Shown: positions 24,079 through 33,092, counted from the first letter of the stretch. The stretch: DNA of 53,164 nt from Bacteroidales bacterium (GCA_017428285.1 JAFRRE010000126.1:1-53164); one strand, 5' to 3'. Numbers and translations are program-made. The notes: generated from the letters alone by a model not told the origin.

Positions 24079-25509
24079 ATGACCGAAACCAATCGCATAG
24101 AATTCAAGCGCGAGCTGACCGACGAACTCGACATTGAAAAGGAAGTTATCGCTTTTCTCAATTACAGAGAAGGTGGCATCCTTTACTTCGGCATTGACGA
24201 TGATGGTAAAGCCATAGGCGTGTCAGACATTGATGGCGACATGTTGAAGATCAAGGATCGCATCCGAAAGAATGTCATGCCTTCGCCAATGGGTCTGTTT
24301 GATGTGACCGCCGAAATGGTTGATGGTGTAAAAGTCATAAAGGTTTTTGTGGCGTCGGGAAGCGAAAAGCCTTATTACAAAGCCAAATATGGTATGAGTA
24401 CGCGAGGTTGTTTCATAAGGGTTGGGACAGCCGCAGAACCGATGACCACCGCTATGATAGAGGACTTGTTTTCCCATCGAGTCAGGAACTCGTTGGGACG
24501 TGTCAGGTCGCCACGGCAGGATTTGACTTTCAGTCAGTTGCGGATTTATTATGAAGAAAAGAAGCATCCGCTTAACGAGAATTATTTGCGCAACTTAGAA
24601 CTGCTGACCGAAGATGGGGCGTTGAATTATGTCGCCTATTTATTGGCCGACGAAAATGGGAATTCCATCAAAGTGGCAAAATATGCTGGCAAGGACAGGG
24701 TTGACCTCATTTCGAATAATGAATATGGCTATTGTTGCTTGCTGACTGCGACAAGAAGGGTGCTGGAAAAATTGAAGGTTGAGAATGCCATTTCTACGGA
24801 ATTGACCTATATGAGCCGCATCGATACCCCACTTTGGGATGAGCGGGCAATCCACGAAGCAGTTATCAATTTCATCGTCCATAACGACTATAGCCGCGAA
24901 GTGCCGCCAAAGTTTGAGATTTTCTCCGACCGACTTGAAATCACTTCATACGGTCGTTTGCCTGAAAATATGTCGGAAGATGAGTTTTTCAATGGTGTTT
25001 CCATCCCACGCAACAAGGAGTTGATGCGGATTTTCAGGGATGTTGAGATGGTCGAGTCGTTAGGTTCTGGAATGCCGAGAATTATGCAAGTTTATGGTCG
25101 CGAATGTTTTACGTTTATGGAGCATTTCACTCGGTTTACGGTGCCGTTTTATAAGGATATCATCGATAATGTCACCGAAGGAAAAGCAGACTCACAAAAA
25201 CACGTGGAGAAAGACCAAAAACACGTGGAAATGGATATAGAATATGTGGAAAAAGATGAAAAACACGTGGAAAAAGGCCAAGAATACGTGGAAAAAGATG
25301 AAAAACACGTGGAAAAAACATCGAAATTGATACTTGATTTAATTCGAATAGAACCAAATATTACTTTGAGCGAAATTGCCAGACGGACAGGTTTGGTTCG
25401 TAGAAGTATTGAAGACCAATTCAATCGTTTAAAACGAAAGAATCTCATCCGTCGTGTTGGTTCAAGAAAATTTGGACATTGGGAAGTAATTGAACAAACC
25501 GATTCATAA
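24079..25509 (+). CDS. AlbA_2/HATPase regulator with heptad-repeat linker and winged helix
   Basis: The 476-residue product has an N-terminal Schlafen AlbA_2 domain (ETNRIEFKRELTDELDIEKE, then EGGILYFGIDDDGKAIGV), a central region like the HATPase_c_4 part of the same family (NFIVHNDYSR and LGSGMPRIMQ), then six heptads and a C-terminal winged helix (about 420-476: TLSEIARRTGLVRRSIEDQFNRL as its core). The repeat, residues 373-414, has the form x-K/E-H/Y-V-E-K-D. Such proteins are thought to be transcriptional regulators or defence-related, but no target is shown. ATGs at 24073 and 24079 are both possible; GTG at 24070 is less so. Confidence 0.9.
   Translation: MTETNRIEFKRELTDELDIEKEVIAFLNYREGGILYFGIDDDGKAIGVSDIDGDMLKIKDRIRKNVMPSPMGLFDVTAEMVDGVKVIKVFVASGSEKPYYKAKYGMSTRGCFIRVGTAAEPMTTAMIEDLFSHRVRNSLGRVRSPRQDLTFSQLRIYYEEKKHPLNENYLRNLELLTEDGALNYVAYLLADENGNSIKVAKYAGKDRVDLISNNEYGYCCLLTATRRVLEKLKVENAISTELTYMSRIDTPLWDERAIHEAVINFIVHNDYSREVPPKFEIFSDRLEITSYGRLPENMSEDEFFNGVSIPRNKELMRIFRDVEMVESLGSGMPRIMQVYGRECFTFMEHFTRFTVPFYKDIIDNVTEGKADSQKHVEKDQKHVEMDIEYVEKDEKHVEKGQEYVEKDEKHVEKTSKLILDLIRIEPNITLSEIARRTGLVRRSIEDQFNRLKRKNLIRRVGSRKFGHWEVIEQTDS
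25195..25320 (+). repeat. 21-bp tandem repeat (6 units) encoding a heptad repeat
   Basis: Six 21-bp units in frame; four contain the palindrome CACGTG. They encode a charged heptad run KHVEKDx/EYVEKDx between the ATPase-like and winged-helix parts of the AlbA_2 protein. Valine recurs every seven residues, so a coiled coil or an extended charged helix is likely. Confidence 0.95.
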
Positions 25510-25537
25510 TAAGATAAATAGAAAGAAGACTTTTCAC

Positions 25538-25545
25538 TAAATTTG
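25538..25545 (+). promoter_or_regulatory. -7 element of the retropepsin-like gene
   Basis: TAAATTTG, 39 bases before the ATG at 25585. Confidence 0.45.
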
Positions 25546-25584
25546 CAAAATATTTCGATAACCTTTGAAATAAATACATAAGCA

Positions 25585-26748
25585 ATGAAAAAACAAATAC
25601 TATTATTCTTGGCTTTGATAATGAGCATGATGGCAACCGCACAAGTGACCATACAAATGGAAAAAGAAGGAGGCGTTTACAAAGTGCCTTGCACCGTGAA
25701 TGGCGTGAAAATGAAATTCATTTTCGATACGGGCGCAGCAACTGTTAGCATGTCGCAAGCGATGGCGCAGTTCCTGCTCGATGGAGAATATCTTTCCGAA
25801 AGTGATATTAAAGGAATTGGACAATCTCAATTGGCCGATGGAAGCATAGTGAACCATGCAAGTATCATCTTACGAGATGTAGAGATAGGGGGGATGCATA
25901 TTCACAACATTGCAGCTACGGTGGTTGAAGGACAAAATGCGCCTTTGTTATTAGGCCAATCTGCAATTCAGGAATTGGGTAGAGTTTCAATTGATGGAAA
26001 TAAGCTTATTATTCATTCAGTAGATAACGAACTTACTCAACAACAGATTGAACAACTTGAGGAACAAGCCATGAATTTTATCCATGCGGGTAGCTATGCA
26101 GCAGCGATAGATTGTTTATCCCAAATAGATGAGTCAGTTGGTTTGACTGAATATGGGTTAAAGAATTTATGCTATTGTTATAGTTTAAATGGGCAGAGTA
26201 GCCAATGCATTCAGACCTGTAAAAGATGGTTGGAAGAATTTGATAAAATCGGTGATATTGTTAATAAAGAAATGATTTATTCATATTTGGCAAGTTCTTA
26301 TGAATTTGGATGCAATGATTATAATAATGCAATTCTTTGGCATCAAAAAGATTTGGATGCATTAGAGAATAAAATCCCAATGAGTTATTTCAAAACGAAT
26401 ATGAAACTTAGAAATAGCGCTATTAATGGTAAATATTCTGATTTGGGAAATTGTTATTGTAAACTAAAGAATTATTATCTAGCGGAAATTTATTATAAAA
26501 AATCCATCAAGCAACAATGTGTTTTTTTAAAAACGACAATCGAAGAAGTTGCAAAAGGGAAAGTACAGGATGATGATCTAGGACTCTTTTTGCTTAACTA
26601 TGCATTTTATTATTTTGACCAAAAAAGGAATTCAGATGGTGATGAAGTAATGAAACTTGCTGCATTGTGTGGAAATCAAGAAGCAATAGAGTTTTGCAAT
26701 AAATACAATATCAATTATCAGGTGAAATCAAGTAAGTTGTTTGAGTGA
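25585..26748 (+). CDS. Exported retropepsin-like aspartic protease with TPR-like C-terminus
   Basis: The 387-residue product has a signal peptide (MKKQILLFLALIMSMMATAQ). Residues about 21-145 are a single retropepsin-like domain: FIFDTGAATVSMS with the catalytic D48-T-G and the family's partner segment LLLGQSAIQELG. One such domain must dimerise to work. From about residue 150 the protein becomes helical with TPR-like spacing (NLCYCYSLNGQSSQC). The DNA also changes: the protease part has ordinary composition, while the C-terminal part (from about 26,000) is much richer in A/T, so the gene may be a fusion. The stop overlaps the GTG that could start the nuclease-like gene downstream. Confidence 0.88.
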   Translation: MKKQILLFLALIMSMMATAQVTIQMEKEGGVYKVPCTVNGVKMKFIFDTGAATVSMSQAMAQFLLDGEYLSESDIKGIGQSQLADGSIVNHASIILRDVEIGGMHIHNIAATVVEGQNAPLLLGQSAIQELGRVSIDGNKLIIHSVDNELTQQQIEQLEEQAMNFIHAGSYAAAIDCLSQIDESVGLTEYGLKNLCYCYSLNGQSSQCIQTCKRWLEEFDKIGDIVNKEMIYSYLASSYEFGCNDYNNAILWHQKDLDALENKIPMSYFKTNMKLRNSAINGKYSDLGNCYCKLKNYYLAEIYYKKSIKQQCVFLKTTIEEVAKGKVQDDDLGLFLLNYAFYYFDQKRNSDGDEVMKLAALCGNQEAIEFCNKYNINYQVKSSKLFE

Positions 26749-26789
26749 TAACAAAAGATTCGGAGATAAAACTAAAGACGGTTGTTATT

Positions 26790-28574
26790 ATGAAGCCCGA
26801 TGTTTTGGTGAATCATACTATGATATTTGGTGATAATCCATTGCCGCCTGCGGATTATTTAAACGGAATTAGTCGAGTTGATTTGATTAAAATTGCTACG
26901 TTTTTAATTAACAGTGACCAAACAACGAATAATGCAAAAGTTTTTTTGATCAAATTCTTTTCTCGAGAAAATAATGAATTTGCAAATTCTGTATATAGGG
27001 AGTATGTCCGAATTTCAAAATCCCAAAGAAATTCAAGGCAAGACCTTGACTGTAATCTTTGCTTTGTATCAACTTATGTTGGAATGGAATTTCTTAAACT
27101 AGTATTTTCGATTGATACGGGTGATGATTCATTATCACATGAACAAATCGAAATAAAAGTTTTTCATTCTATATTGGCATTGAATGAAAGCCTTACAGAG
27201 TATGATTATTCTGAAATTGACAATCTTGAAGAGAATGAGAAGCTTGGCTATTTGTTGTTTAATAATCTTCTGCCATACCATGATTTTAATAATGAACATT
27301 ATGAGTTCCGGTTGCTTGTCAATGTAATTAAAGCTTGGAAGTTTTTTCAGTTTTGTGAAAAACATAATCCATACGATTTATTGTTGCAACGTTTTGTTGA
27401 TATTTATAAGTTAGAATCGTGGAAAGATTATATTGTATCTCTACTAATGATTTTTCTTAATGATATTCAAAATGAGAGCTTTGTCGTAAGTATAGGAAAA
27501 AACGATAAATACCAAGAACAACATAAACTGTTGTTTGGGGAGATTTCTATTCCTTATGATGTGATTATTCCATTGGATAGAAACCCAGATTATAAAAGCT
27601 TTAAAGAAAAACCTCTTATTGATTTAGGTAATGGTGATTATATAATGATAAGTAGAGTGATATGTTTAGAGCAACTTTATACCAGCTTGGTTTTTAAATT
27701 CAAATCACTTAACTCTAGCTTTGGGAAAAAGCCAGCCATAAGCGATTTCTTGCAAGATTATACAACTCGTTTCTCTGAGGAGTATTTATTTAATGATACA
27801 ATTAGCACTGTTTTCTCAAAATGGAAAAAAGCAATAAAAACAACAGGAAAGAGATGTCGAGAGAAGAATAATGGTCAGGGTAAACATGAACCTGATTATT
27901 ATGTTCGGAATTGGAATAGAGTTTATATTATGGAGTATAAAGATCCGTTATTTAAAGCGGAAATAAAAGCATCGCATGATTTTAGACAGATAAAGAAGTA
28001 TATAGAAGAAAAACTGTTCATTAAACAAAATGGCGATGTTTCTGCGATTGAGCAGATTGTATATAATATAAAAAAAATTGTTTTGAAGTCTGAATGGTTT
28101 GAATGGGATGAAAAGATTAATGACAATGACAAGATGCAAATATATCCTATATTAGTAGTTGGTAATAGGGTTTTTAAAACGCCAGGCATTTCTCCGATTC
28201 TTAATAATTTATTGCGTGAATCTTTGAAAAAAAACAATATTTATGGCTGTAATATACATGATTTATTACTTATTGATATTGACACTTTAATATGGTTCCA
28301 ATATGATTTTAAGGAAGGATACATTGATTTTCAAGATGCCGTGGAAAAGTATTACAAGTTTATAAAAGCAAATAAGCCCTATAAACCGCATAAAGAATCT
28401 TTGTTTGTCAATTTTATACATAATACTTTCTCGTTTTCTGATTATTTGTTGGATTTTTATGAGCATAAAGCTAATAATGAATTAGTCGATGAAATCACAA
28501 CTGGACTGAAAAGTCTTGCAACTGCTAATGTAAGAAATATTATTAAGGATGATTTGATAGTTTTGAATAATTAA
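26790..28574 (+). CDS. Candidate PD-(D/E)XK nuclease-fold protein, second homologue
   Basis: The 594-residue product (ATG 26790; a GTG at 26745 overlapping the upstream TGA would add 15 residues) is unrecognised. In order it has E331 (FSEEYLF), P368-D369 (HEPDYYV) and E382-x-K384 (IMEYKD), the spacing of a PD-(D/E)XK nuclease. The 655-1992 product repeats the same sequence of features, including the preceding K-P, Y-I-x-S and Q-x-Y-T segments and helical N-terminal two thirds, so both are probably one family. There is no signal peptide. It is strongly AT-rich compared with the neighbouring glgB, suggesting acquisition. DNA cleavage is inferred. Confidence 0.7.
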   Translation: MKPDVLVNHTMIFGDNPLPPADYLNGISRVDLIKIATFLINSDQTTNNAKVFLIKFFSRENNEFANSVYREYVRISKSQRNSRQDLDCNLCFVSTYVGMEFLKLVFSIDTGDDSLSHEQIEIKVFHSILALNESLTEYDYSEIDNLEENEKLGYLLFNNLLPYHDFNNEHYEFRLLVNVIKAWKFFQFCEKHNPYDLLLQRFVDIYKLESWKDYIVSLLMIFLNDIQNESFVVSIGKNDKYQEQHKLLFGEISIPYDVIIPLDRNPDYKSFKEKPLIDLGNGDYIMISRVICLEQLYTSLVFKFKSLNSSFGKKPAISDFLQDYTTRFSEEYLFNDTISTVFSKWKKAIKTTGKRCREKNNGQGKHEPDYYVRNWNRVYIMEYKDPLFKAEIKASHDFRQIKKYIEEKLFIKQNGDVSAIEQIVYNIKKIVLKSEWFEWDEKINDNDKMQIYPILVVGNRVFKTPGISPILNNLLRESLKKNNIYGCNIHDLLLIDIDTLIWFQYDFKEGYIDFQDAVEKYYKFIKANKPYKPHKESLFVNFIHNTFSFSDYLLDFYEHKANNELVDEITTGLKSLATANVRNIIKDDLIVLNN

Positions 28575-28585
28575 ATAACGATATT

Positions 28586-30586
28586 ATGCTCCCTCTCGTA
28601 CAAAACGACCCCTGGCTCAACCCCGTCAGCAAAGCCGTTGACGACCGCCACAACCGTTATGAACAACGGTTGAACAACATTAAAAACAACTACGGCAGCC
28701 TCAAGACTTTCGCCACGGCGCACCAGTTTTTGGGCTTCAATTACGATAAGCGCCGTCACGGCTGGTGGTACCGCGAATGGGCTCCCGCCGCGCATTATCT
28801 CTCGCTGATGGGCGACTTCAATAATTGGAACCGCTATGAATATCCTCTGGAACTGGCAGGTGCTGGTCTGTGGGAAATCTTTTTGCCCGACAGCGAGTTT
28901 GCCGACCGACTGGTGCATGGCAGCAAGCTGAAGGTGCTGGTGCAGTCGCAAATCGGGGAGCATGAACGTATTCCTGTGTACATCAAGCGGGTAATTCAGG
29001 ATGAGGGAAACAAGGACTTTGCGGGTCAGTTCTGGAATCCGCCTACACCTTATATATATAAATACCCTGCGCCACAGTTGAAGGATGAGCCATTATTGAT
29101 TTACGAGACACATGTGGGCATGGCACAGGAGGAGGCTAGGGTAGGGACATACAAGGAGTTTACTGAAAAGATATTGCCGCGCATCAAGGCCGACGGCTAC
29201 AACGCCATCCAACTCATGGCCATAGCGGAACATCCCTATTACGGTTCGTTCGGTTACCATGTCTCCAATTTCTTCGCACCGAGTTCGCGTTTCGGTACAC
29301 CCGAAGAGTTGAAGGAGCTCATCGATATGGCACACGGCATGGGTATGCTGGTCATTATGGACCTTGTGCATTCCCACACGGTGAAAAACATCCGCGAAGG
29401 CATCAACCTCTTCGATGGCTCCGACAGCCAATACTTACATCCTGGAGCGCGCGGCAACCACGACCTTTGGGACTCCAAACTCTTTAACTATGGCAAGGAG
29501 GAGACACAGCAGTTTCTGCTCTCCAACGTTCGGTATTGGTTGGAGGAGTTCCACTTCGACGGCTTCCGCTTCGATGGCGTGACCTCGATGCTCTACCTCG
29601 ACCACGGCATCGGTGCGACCTTCGATGCACCAGAGAAATACTTTGGTGATAATGTGGATGACGATGCAGTCACGTATATGCAACTTGCTAATACGTTATG
29701 TCATGAACTGAATCCTAAAGCCATCACCATCGCGGAAGACGTGAGCGGCATGCCTGGACTCTGCAATCCCATCGCTGACGGCGGCATGGGCTTTGACTAC
29801 CGACTAGGCATGGGATTGCCCGACTTCTGGATTAAGGTGCTGAAGGACGAAACTGAGGAGCAATGGAACATGAAGAACTTCTTCTTCACCATGACGAACC
29901 ACCTTCCGCAGACCAAGACGGTGGCCTATGCTGAGAGCCACGACCAAGCGTTGGTGGGCGACCAAACCATCGCCTTCCGTCTGATGGGCAGTGAAATGTA
30001 CACTGCAATGAGCCTCGATACGCCTTCGATGACCGTCGACCGTGGCATTGCCCTGCACAAGATGATCCGCCTCTTCACGCTCACTTTGGGCGGCGAGGCT
30101 TGGCTCAACTTCATGGGCAACGAGTTCGGTCACCCCGAATGGATTGACTTTCCCAGATTCGACAACGGTTGGAGCTACCAATATGCACGTCGCCAGTGGT
30201 CGTTGGTGGACAATGACAACTTGAAATACCGCTTCATGGGTGCTTTCGATAAGGCCATGCTCGATTTTGTGAAGCGCCATCCCGTGATGCAGGCGCCACC
30301 TGCATGGATGCTCTATGCCGATGAGGAGAATAAGACCGTTGTCTACGAGCGTGGTAACCTCATTTTTGTCTTCAACTGGGGGCCGCATTCTGTAGCCGAT
30401 TACAAGATTCCCGTCAGGGAGACAGGCGATTATCGCATCATCCTTACCACCGACGACAAGGCTTTCGGCGGCTTTGGGAATATTGATGCAAGTGTGAGGT
30501 TTCCTTCGGAGAAGAAAGGGGATGACATCACAATGAAAATCTACAATGTGAGTCGCGTGGCGACGGTGTACCACCGCATTCCATAA
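28586..30586 (+). CDS. glgB: 1,4-alpha-glucan branching enzyme
   Basis: The 666-residue product adds alpha-1,6 branches to glycogen. An N-terminal CBM48 domain (WYREWAPAAHYLSLMGDFNN) precedes a GH13 barrel with MDLVHSH, DGFRFDGVTSM (nucleophile Asp), TIAEDVSG (acid/base Glu) and YAESHDQAL. The length and order resemble the eukaryote-like GlgB form common in Bacteroidota. It begins 12 bases after the stop of the AT-rich nuclease-like gene and has ordinary base composition, so the accessory block stops abruptly here. It is followed by a strong terminator. Confidence 0.96.
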   Translation: MLPLVQNDPWLNPVSKAVDDRHNRYEQRLNNIKNNYGSLKTFATAHQFLGFNYDKRRHGWWYREWAPAAHYLSLMGDFNNWNRYEYPLELAGAGLWEIFLPDSEFADRLVHGSKLKVLVQSQIGEHERIPVYIKRVIQDEGNKDFAGQFWNPPTPYIYKYPAPQLKDEPLLIYETHVGMAQEEARVGTYKEFTEKILPRIKADGYNAIQLMAIAEHPYYGSFGYHVSNFFAPSSRFGTPEELKELIDMAHGMGMLVIMDLVHSHTVKNIREGINLFDGSDSQYLHPGARGNHDLWDSKLFNYGKEETQQFLLSNVRYWLEEFHFDGFRFDGVTSMLYLDHGIGATFDAPEKYFGDNVDDDAVTYMQLANTLCHELNPKAITIAEDVSGMPGLCNPIADGGMGFDYRLGMGLPDFWIKVLKDETEEQWNMKNFFFTMTNHLPQTKTVAYAESHDQALVGDQTIAFRLMGSEMYTAMSLDTPSMTVDRGIALHKMIRLFTLTLGGEAWLNFMGNEFGHPEWIDFPRFDNGWSYQYARRQWSLVDNDNLKYRFMGAFDKAMLDFVKRHPVMQAPPAWMLYADEENKTVVYERGNLIFVFNWGPHSVADYKIPVRETGDYRIILTTDDKAFGGFGNIDASVRFPSEKKGDDITMKIYNVSRVATVYHRIP

Positions 30587-30591
30587 ACGAC

Positions 30592-30620
30592 AAAAGCCGC
30601 TCCGAAGAGCGGCTTTTTTT
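30592..30620 (+). terminator. Rho-independent terminator of glgB
   Basis: AAAAGCCGCTC (30592-30602), loop CGAA, GAGCGGCTTTT (30607-30617), then T-run. A GAGATGC hairpin of the GAGACGC repeat family follows directly. Confidence 0.9.
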
Positions 30621-30623
30621 ATA

Positions 30624-30644
30624 GAGATGCAAAGTTGGCATCTC
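30624..30644. repeat. GAGACGC hairpin repeat, copy 2
   Basis: GAGATGC (30624-30630), loop of 7, GCATCTC (30638-30644), preceded by TATA as in TGTA of the other copies. Confidence 0.6.
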
Positions 30645-30657
30645 AAATCTTTATGAT

Positions 30658-31158
30658 TTAGAAGTTGTAGTACAAACCAATTGACGATGTGCCTAAACCA
30701 CAATCCAGGAAGAAGCCTTCGCCTCTTTCAAAGAGGTGGTCATAACCCAAGAAGCCAAAACGGAATGCAGCTGTCCAGTGTTCGGTGGCCATCCAGGCAA
30801 TACCAGGTCTGAGACCAACGGCATACATTTGTGGGCTGAGGAGGTCGATGTCGCCAGCGAGATCGCAGAACAGCGAGAACTTCTCGATGGTGCAAGCCGT
30901 ATAGCGGACGTAAGGTTGGATGCAGAATTGGTTGAAATTCACATCAACAATGTCGGTTTTGTCGTCAACGTGTCGGAAGGCCAAGCCAGCGGCGACAGTC
31001 CAGTGCTCGTTGAATGAGTAACCGATTTCAGGGGCAATCTTGAATTCGGTTTTGTTCTTTTGGAAACCTGCATTGGCCGAACCGCCAATCCAAAGTTGAG
31101 CGTTTGCGCTAAGGATGCCAACGAAGGCAAGGGCTAAGGTCAAAAATAATTTCTTCAT
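30658..31158 (-). CDS. Small outer-membrane beta-barrel protein
   Basis: The 166-residue product has a signal peptide (MKKLFLTLALAFVGILSANA). The rest alternates polar and aromatic residues (EIGYSFNEHWTVAAGLAFRHV, FSLFCDLAGDIDLL, HWTAAFRFGFLGYDHLF as separate strand pairs) and ends in YYNF with a terminal phenylalanine, as in eight-stranded OmpW/OmpX-like barrels. No function can be deduced. It is monocistronic between glgB's terminator and its own promoter. Confidence 0.85.
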   Translation of the reverse strand: MKKLFLTLALAFVGILSANAQLWIGGSANAGFQKNKTEFKIAPEIGYSFNEHWTVAAGLAFRHVDDKTDIVDVNFNQFCIQPYVRYTACTIEKFSLFCDLAGDIDLLSPQMYAVGLRPGIAWMATEHWTAAFRFGFLGYDHLFERGEGFFLDCGLGTSSIGLYYNF

Positions 31159-31218
31159 TTTGATTAAGTTTAAGTTAATAATTAGGTTAGGTGTTTTTGT
31201 CGATTATTTAAGACGCGG

Positions 31219-31226
31219 CAAAAATA
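31219..31226 (-). promoter_or_regulatory. -7 element of the outer-membrane barrel gene
   Basis: Minus-strand TATTTTTG, 60 bases before the start codon. No -33 TTG at ordinary spacing. Confidence 0.5.
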
Positions 31227-31280
31227 GCAAATTATATGCCACAATGCTTTTGCTTGATGCTTAAATTGTCCCAATAGGTC

Positions 31281-33047
31281 TTATTTCTCAATAAATGCAA
31301 TGGTTTCACCCTTGTTGACGCGTTTGCCTTGGTCAGCCGTGGCCTCCACGATCTTGCCGGGCCAGAGGGTGTAGACAGGCTCCAAGCCGAGATTGGTTTG
31401 GATGGCGCAGAGCAGGTCACCTTCATTATATACGGTGCCGGGGGCAGGAGCAATCGACTTGTCGTCGAAATCCACTTCCCACATCACCACACCGCTCGCG
31501 GGAGCGATGACAGGTTCGGCGTTGGGATGACGCAAGGCGCGGAGGTCTGGAATCTTGGCCTCGCCACCAGCCTTCTCGAACTTGGCCTTCATCTTGGCTT
31601 CCAGCTCTTGGTTGAAACGACGCTTGGCTTCTCCCGACTTGTACTCACGGTACTGCTTCTCGTGCATGGCGAACTCGAAGAGTTCCTCATCGTCTTGGCC
31701 GCGGTCCCAGCCTTCTTTCTTCATCATTTCGATGAAGTGCGGCAAGGCATTCGGGTAGTTGTCTTGCGGGTTGCCCGTGAAGAACTGGAGGCCTTTCTTC
31801 TTGGCCAGCTCCACGATTTCGGGTGCGAGCGTGCCTGGCAGCTTGCCAGCCTTGCCGAGGATCATGTCCCAAGCGGCAGGGTCGATGGAGGTCTCGTAAC
31901 GCGGCTCGCCCTTGCTGAGCGCAAAGAGGTTCATCAGGGCGATGTTCTTGGTATATTGGCTGAACGGGGTGACCAAAGGCGGGTTGCCGAGTTTCGGCCA
32001 AATGTCCTGCACTTCTTGGAACAGCTCGACCAGCATCTCGTCTTCGCTCAAAGCGGGCAGACCTTGCTTCTCGCGGTTCATGTTGATGGCGGCGTGTACC
32101 GGCTTGAGGTCGGCCATGAGCGAGCCCATCATGCCGCCAGGGAGGCCGCAACCCAAAAGCAACGAGTTGATGTAACGGTTGCGCGGGTCAATCCAGTAGC
32201 CGAGGAAGTCGTCGATGAAGCTTTGGGTCATGCTGCGGGCGGCCATATAGGTCTTCATGTTGATGTCTTTGACGAGGAAACCAGCGTCTTTCAGCATGGC
32301 TTGCACGCTGATGACGTCGGGATGGACGGTACCCCACGACAGCGGCTCCATGGCCACGTCGACATAGTCGCAGCCAGCCTTGCAGACCTCAAGCATTGAA
32401 GCCATCGAAAGACCGGGAGTGGTGTGACCGTGGTACTGCACCTTGATTTCAGGGTGCTGTTTCTTGATATGCTCCACGATGCGGCCCAAGCTGACGGGGC
32501 GACCCACGCCAGCCATGTCCTTCAGGGCGATTTCCTTGGCGCCAGCTTCGATGAGTTGGTCGGCAATATGCATATAATACTCGGCGGTATGCACCTGCGA
32601 ATAGGTGATACTCATGGCGGCTTGTGAGATCATGCCCGCTTCGTTGGCCCAATGGATGGACGGGATGATGTTGCGCACATCGTTGAGGCCGCAGAAGATG
32701 CGGGTGATGTCGACGCCTTGGGCTTTCTTCACTTTATACATCAGTTGACGCACATCGGCGGGCACGGGATTCATTCTCAGGGCGTTGAGGGCACGGTCGA
32801 GCATGTGGCACTCGATGCCTCCCTTATGCAGTGCTGCCGTGAAAGCGCGTACCGATGGGTTCGGGTTCTCGCCATAAAGCAGGTTCACTTGTTCGGCGGC
32901 GCCACCGTTGGTCTCCACGCGGTCGAAGCAGCCCATGTCGATAATCAAAGGAGCAATCTTTTCCAGTTGGTCCTTGCGGGGCACATATTTGCCTGAAGAT
33001 TGCCACATATCGCGGTAAACCAGGCTGAATTTTACTTCTTTTTTCAT
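31281..33047 (-). CDS. Oxaloacetate/pyruvate carboxylase-type carboxyltransferase alpha subunit without biotinyl lysine
   Basis: The 588-residue product starts at ATG 33045-33047 (MKKEVKFSLVYRDMWQSSGK). The HMGL-like carboxyltransferase barrel (about residues 1-280) has RDMWQS and VQYHGHTTPG, where the two His are metal ligands. The conserved PYC/OADA domain follows (to about 470). A C-terminal barrel (about 510-588) has the biotinyl fold (APASGVVMWEVDF ... APAPGTVYNEGDLLCAIQ), but where AMKM with the biotin lysine is expected it reads QTNLGLEPV. The carboxyl group must then come from a separate biotin carrier that is not encoded nearby. birA in this window could serve such a carrier. Confidence 0.9.
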   Translation of the reverse strand: MKKEVKFSLVYRDMWQSSGKYVPRKDQLEKIAPLIIDMGCFDRVETNGGAAEQVNLLYGENPNPSVRAFTAALHKGGIECHMLDRALNALRMNPVPADVRQLMYKVKKAQGVDITRIFCGLNDVRNIIPSIHWANEAGMISQAAMSITYSQVHTAEYYMHIADQLIEAGAKEIALKDMAGVGRPVSLGRIVEHIKKQHPEIKVQYHGHTTPGLSMASMLEVCKAGCDYVDVAMEPLSWGTVHPDVISVQAMLKDAGFLVKDINMKTYMAARSMTQSFIDDFLGYWIDPRNRYINSLLLGCGLPGGMMGSLMADLKPVHAAINMNREKQGLPALSEDEMLVELFQEVQDIWPKLGNPPLVTPFSQYTKNIALMNLFALSKGEPRYETSIDPAAWDMILGKAGKLPGTLAPEIVELAKKKGLQFFTGNPQDNYPNALPHFIEMMKKEGWDRGQDDEELFEFAMHEKQYREYKSGEAKRRFNQELEAKMKAKFEKAGGEAKIPDLRALRHPNAEPVIAPASGVVMWEVDFDDKSIAPAPGTVYNEGDLLCAIQTNLGLEPVYTLWPGKIVEATADQGKRVNKGETIAFIEK

Positions 33048-33084
33048 TATAATTGTGTATTTTATGCGATTTTGATTGAGGCTG

Positions 33085-33092
33085 CAAAGGTA
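33085..33092 (-). promoter_or_regulatory. -7 element of the carboxyltransferase gene
   Basis: Minus-strand TACCTTTG, with TTG 22 bases upstream (33115-33117), slightly beyond the usual spacing. Leader about 35 bases. Confidence 0.55.

Noticed and set aside
25195..25320. Regularly spaced CACGTG repeats as a possible CRISPR-like array
   Set aside because: The units are contiguous, 21 bp and in frame; there are no spacers.
31329..32399. A 356-codon plus-strand frame
   Set aside because: Antisense to the carboxyltransferase gene, with no start context or domain.
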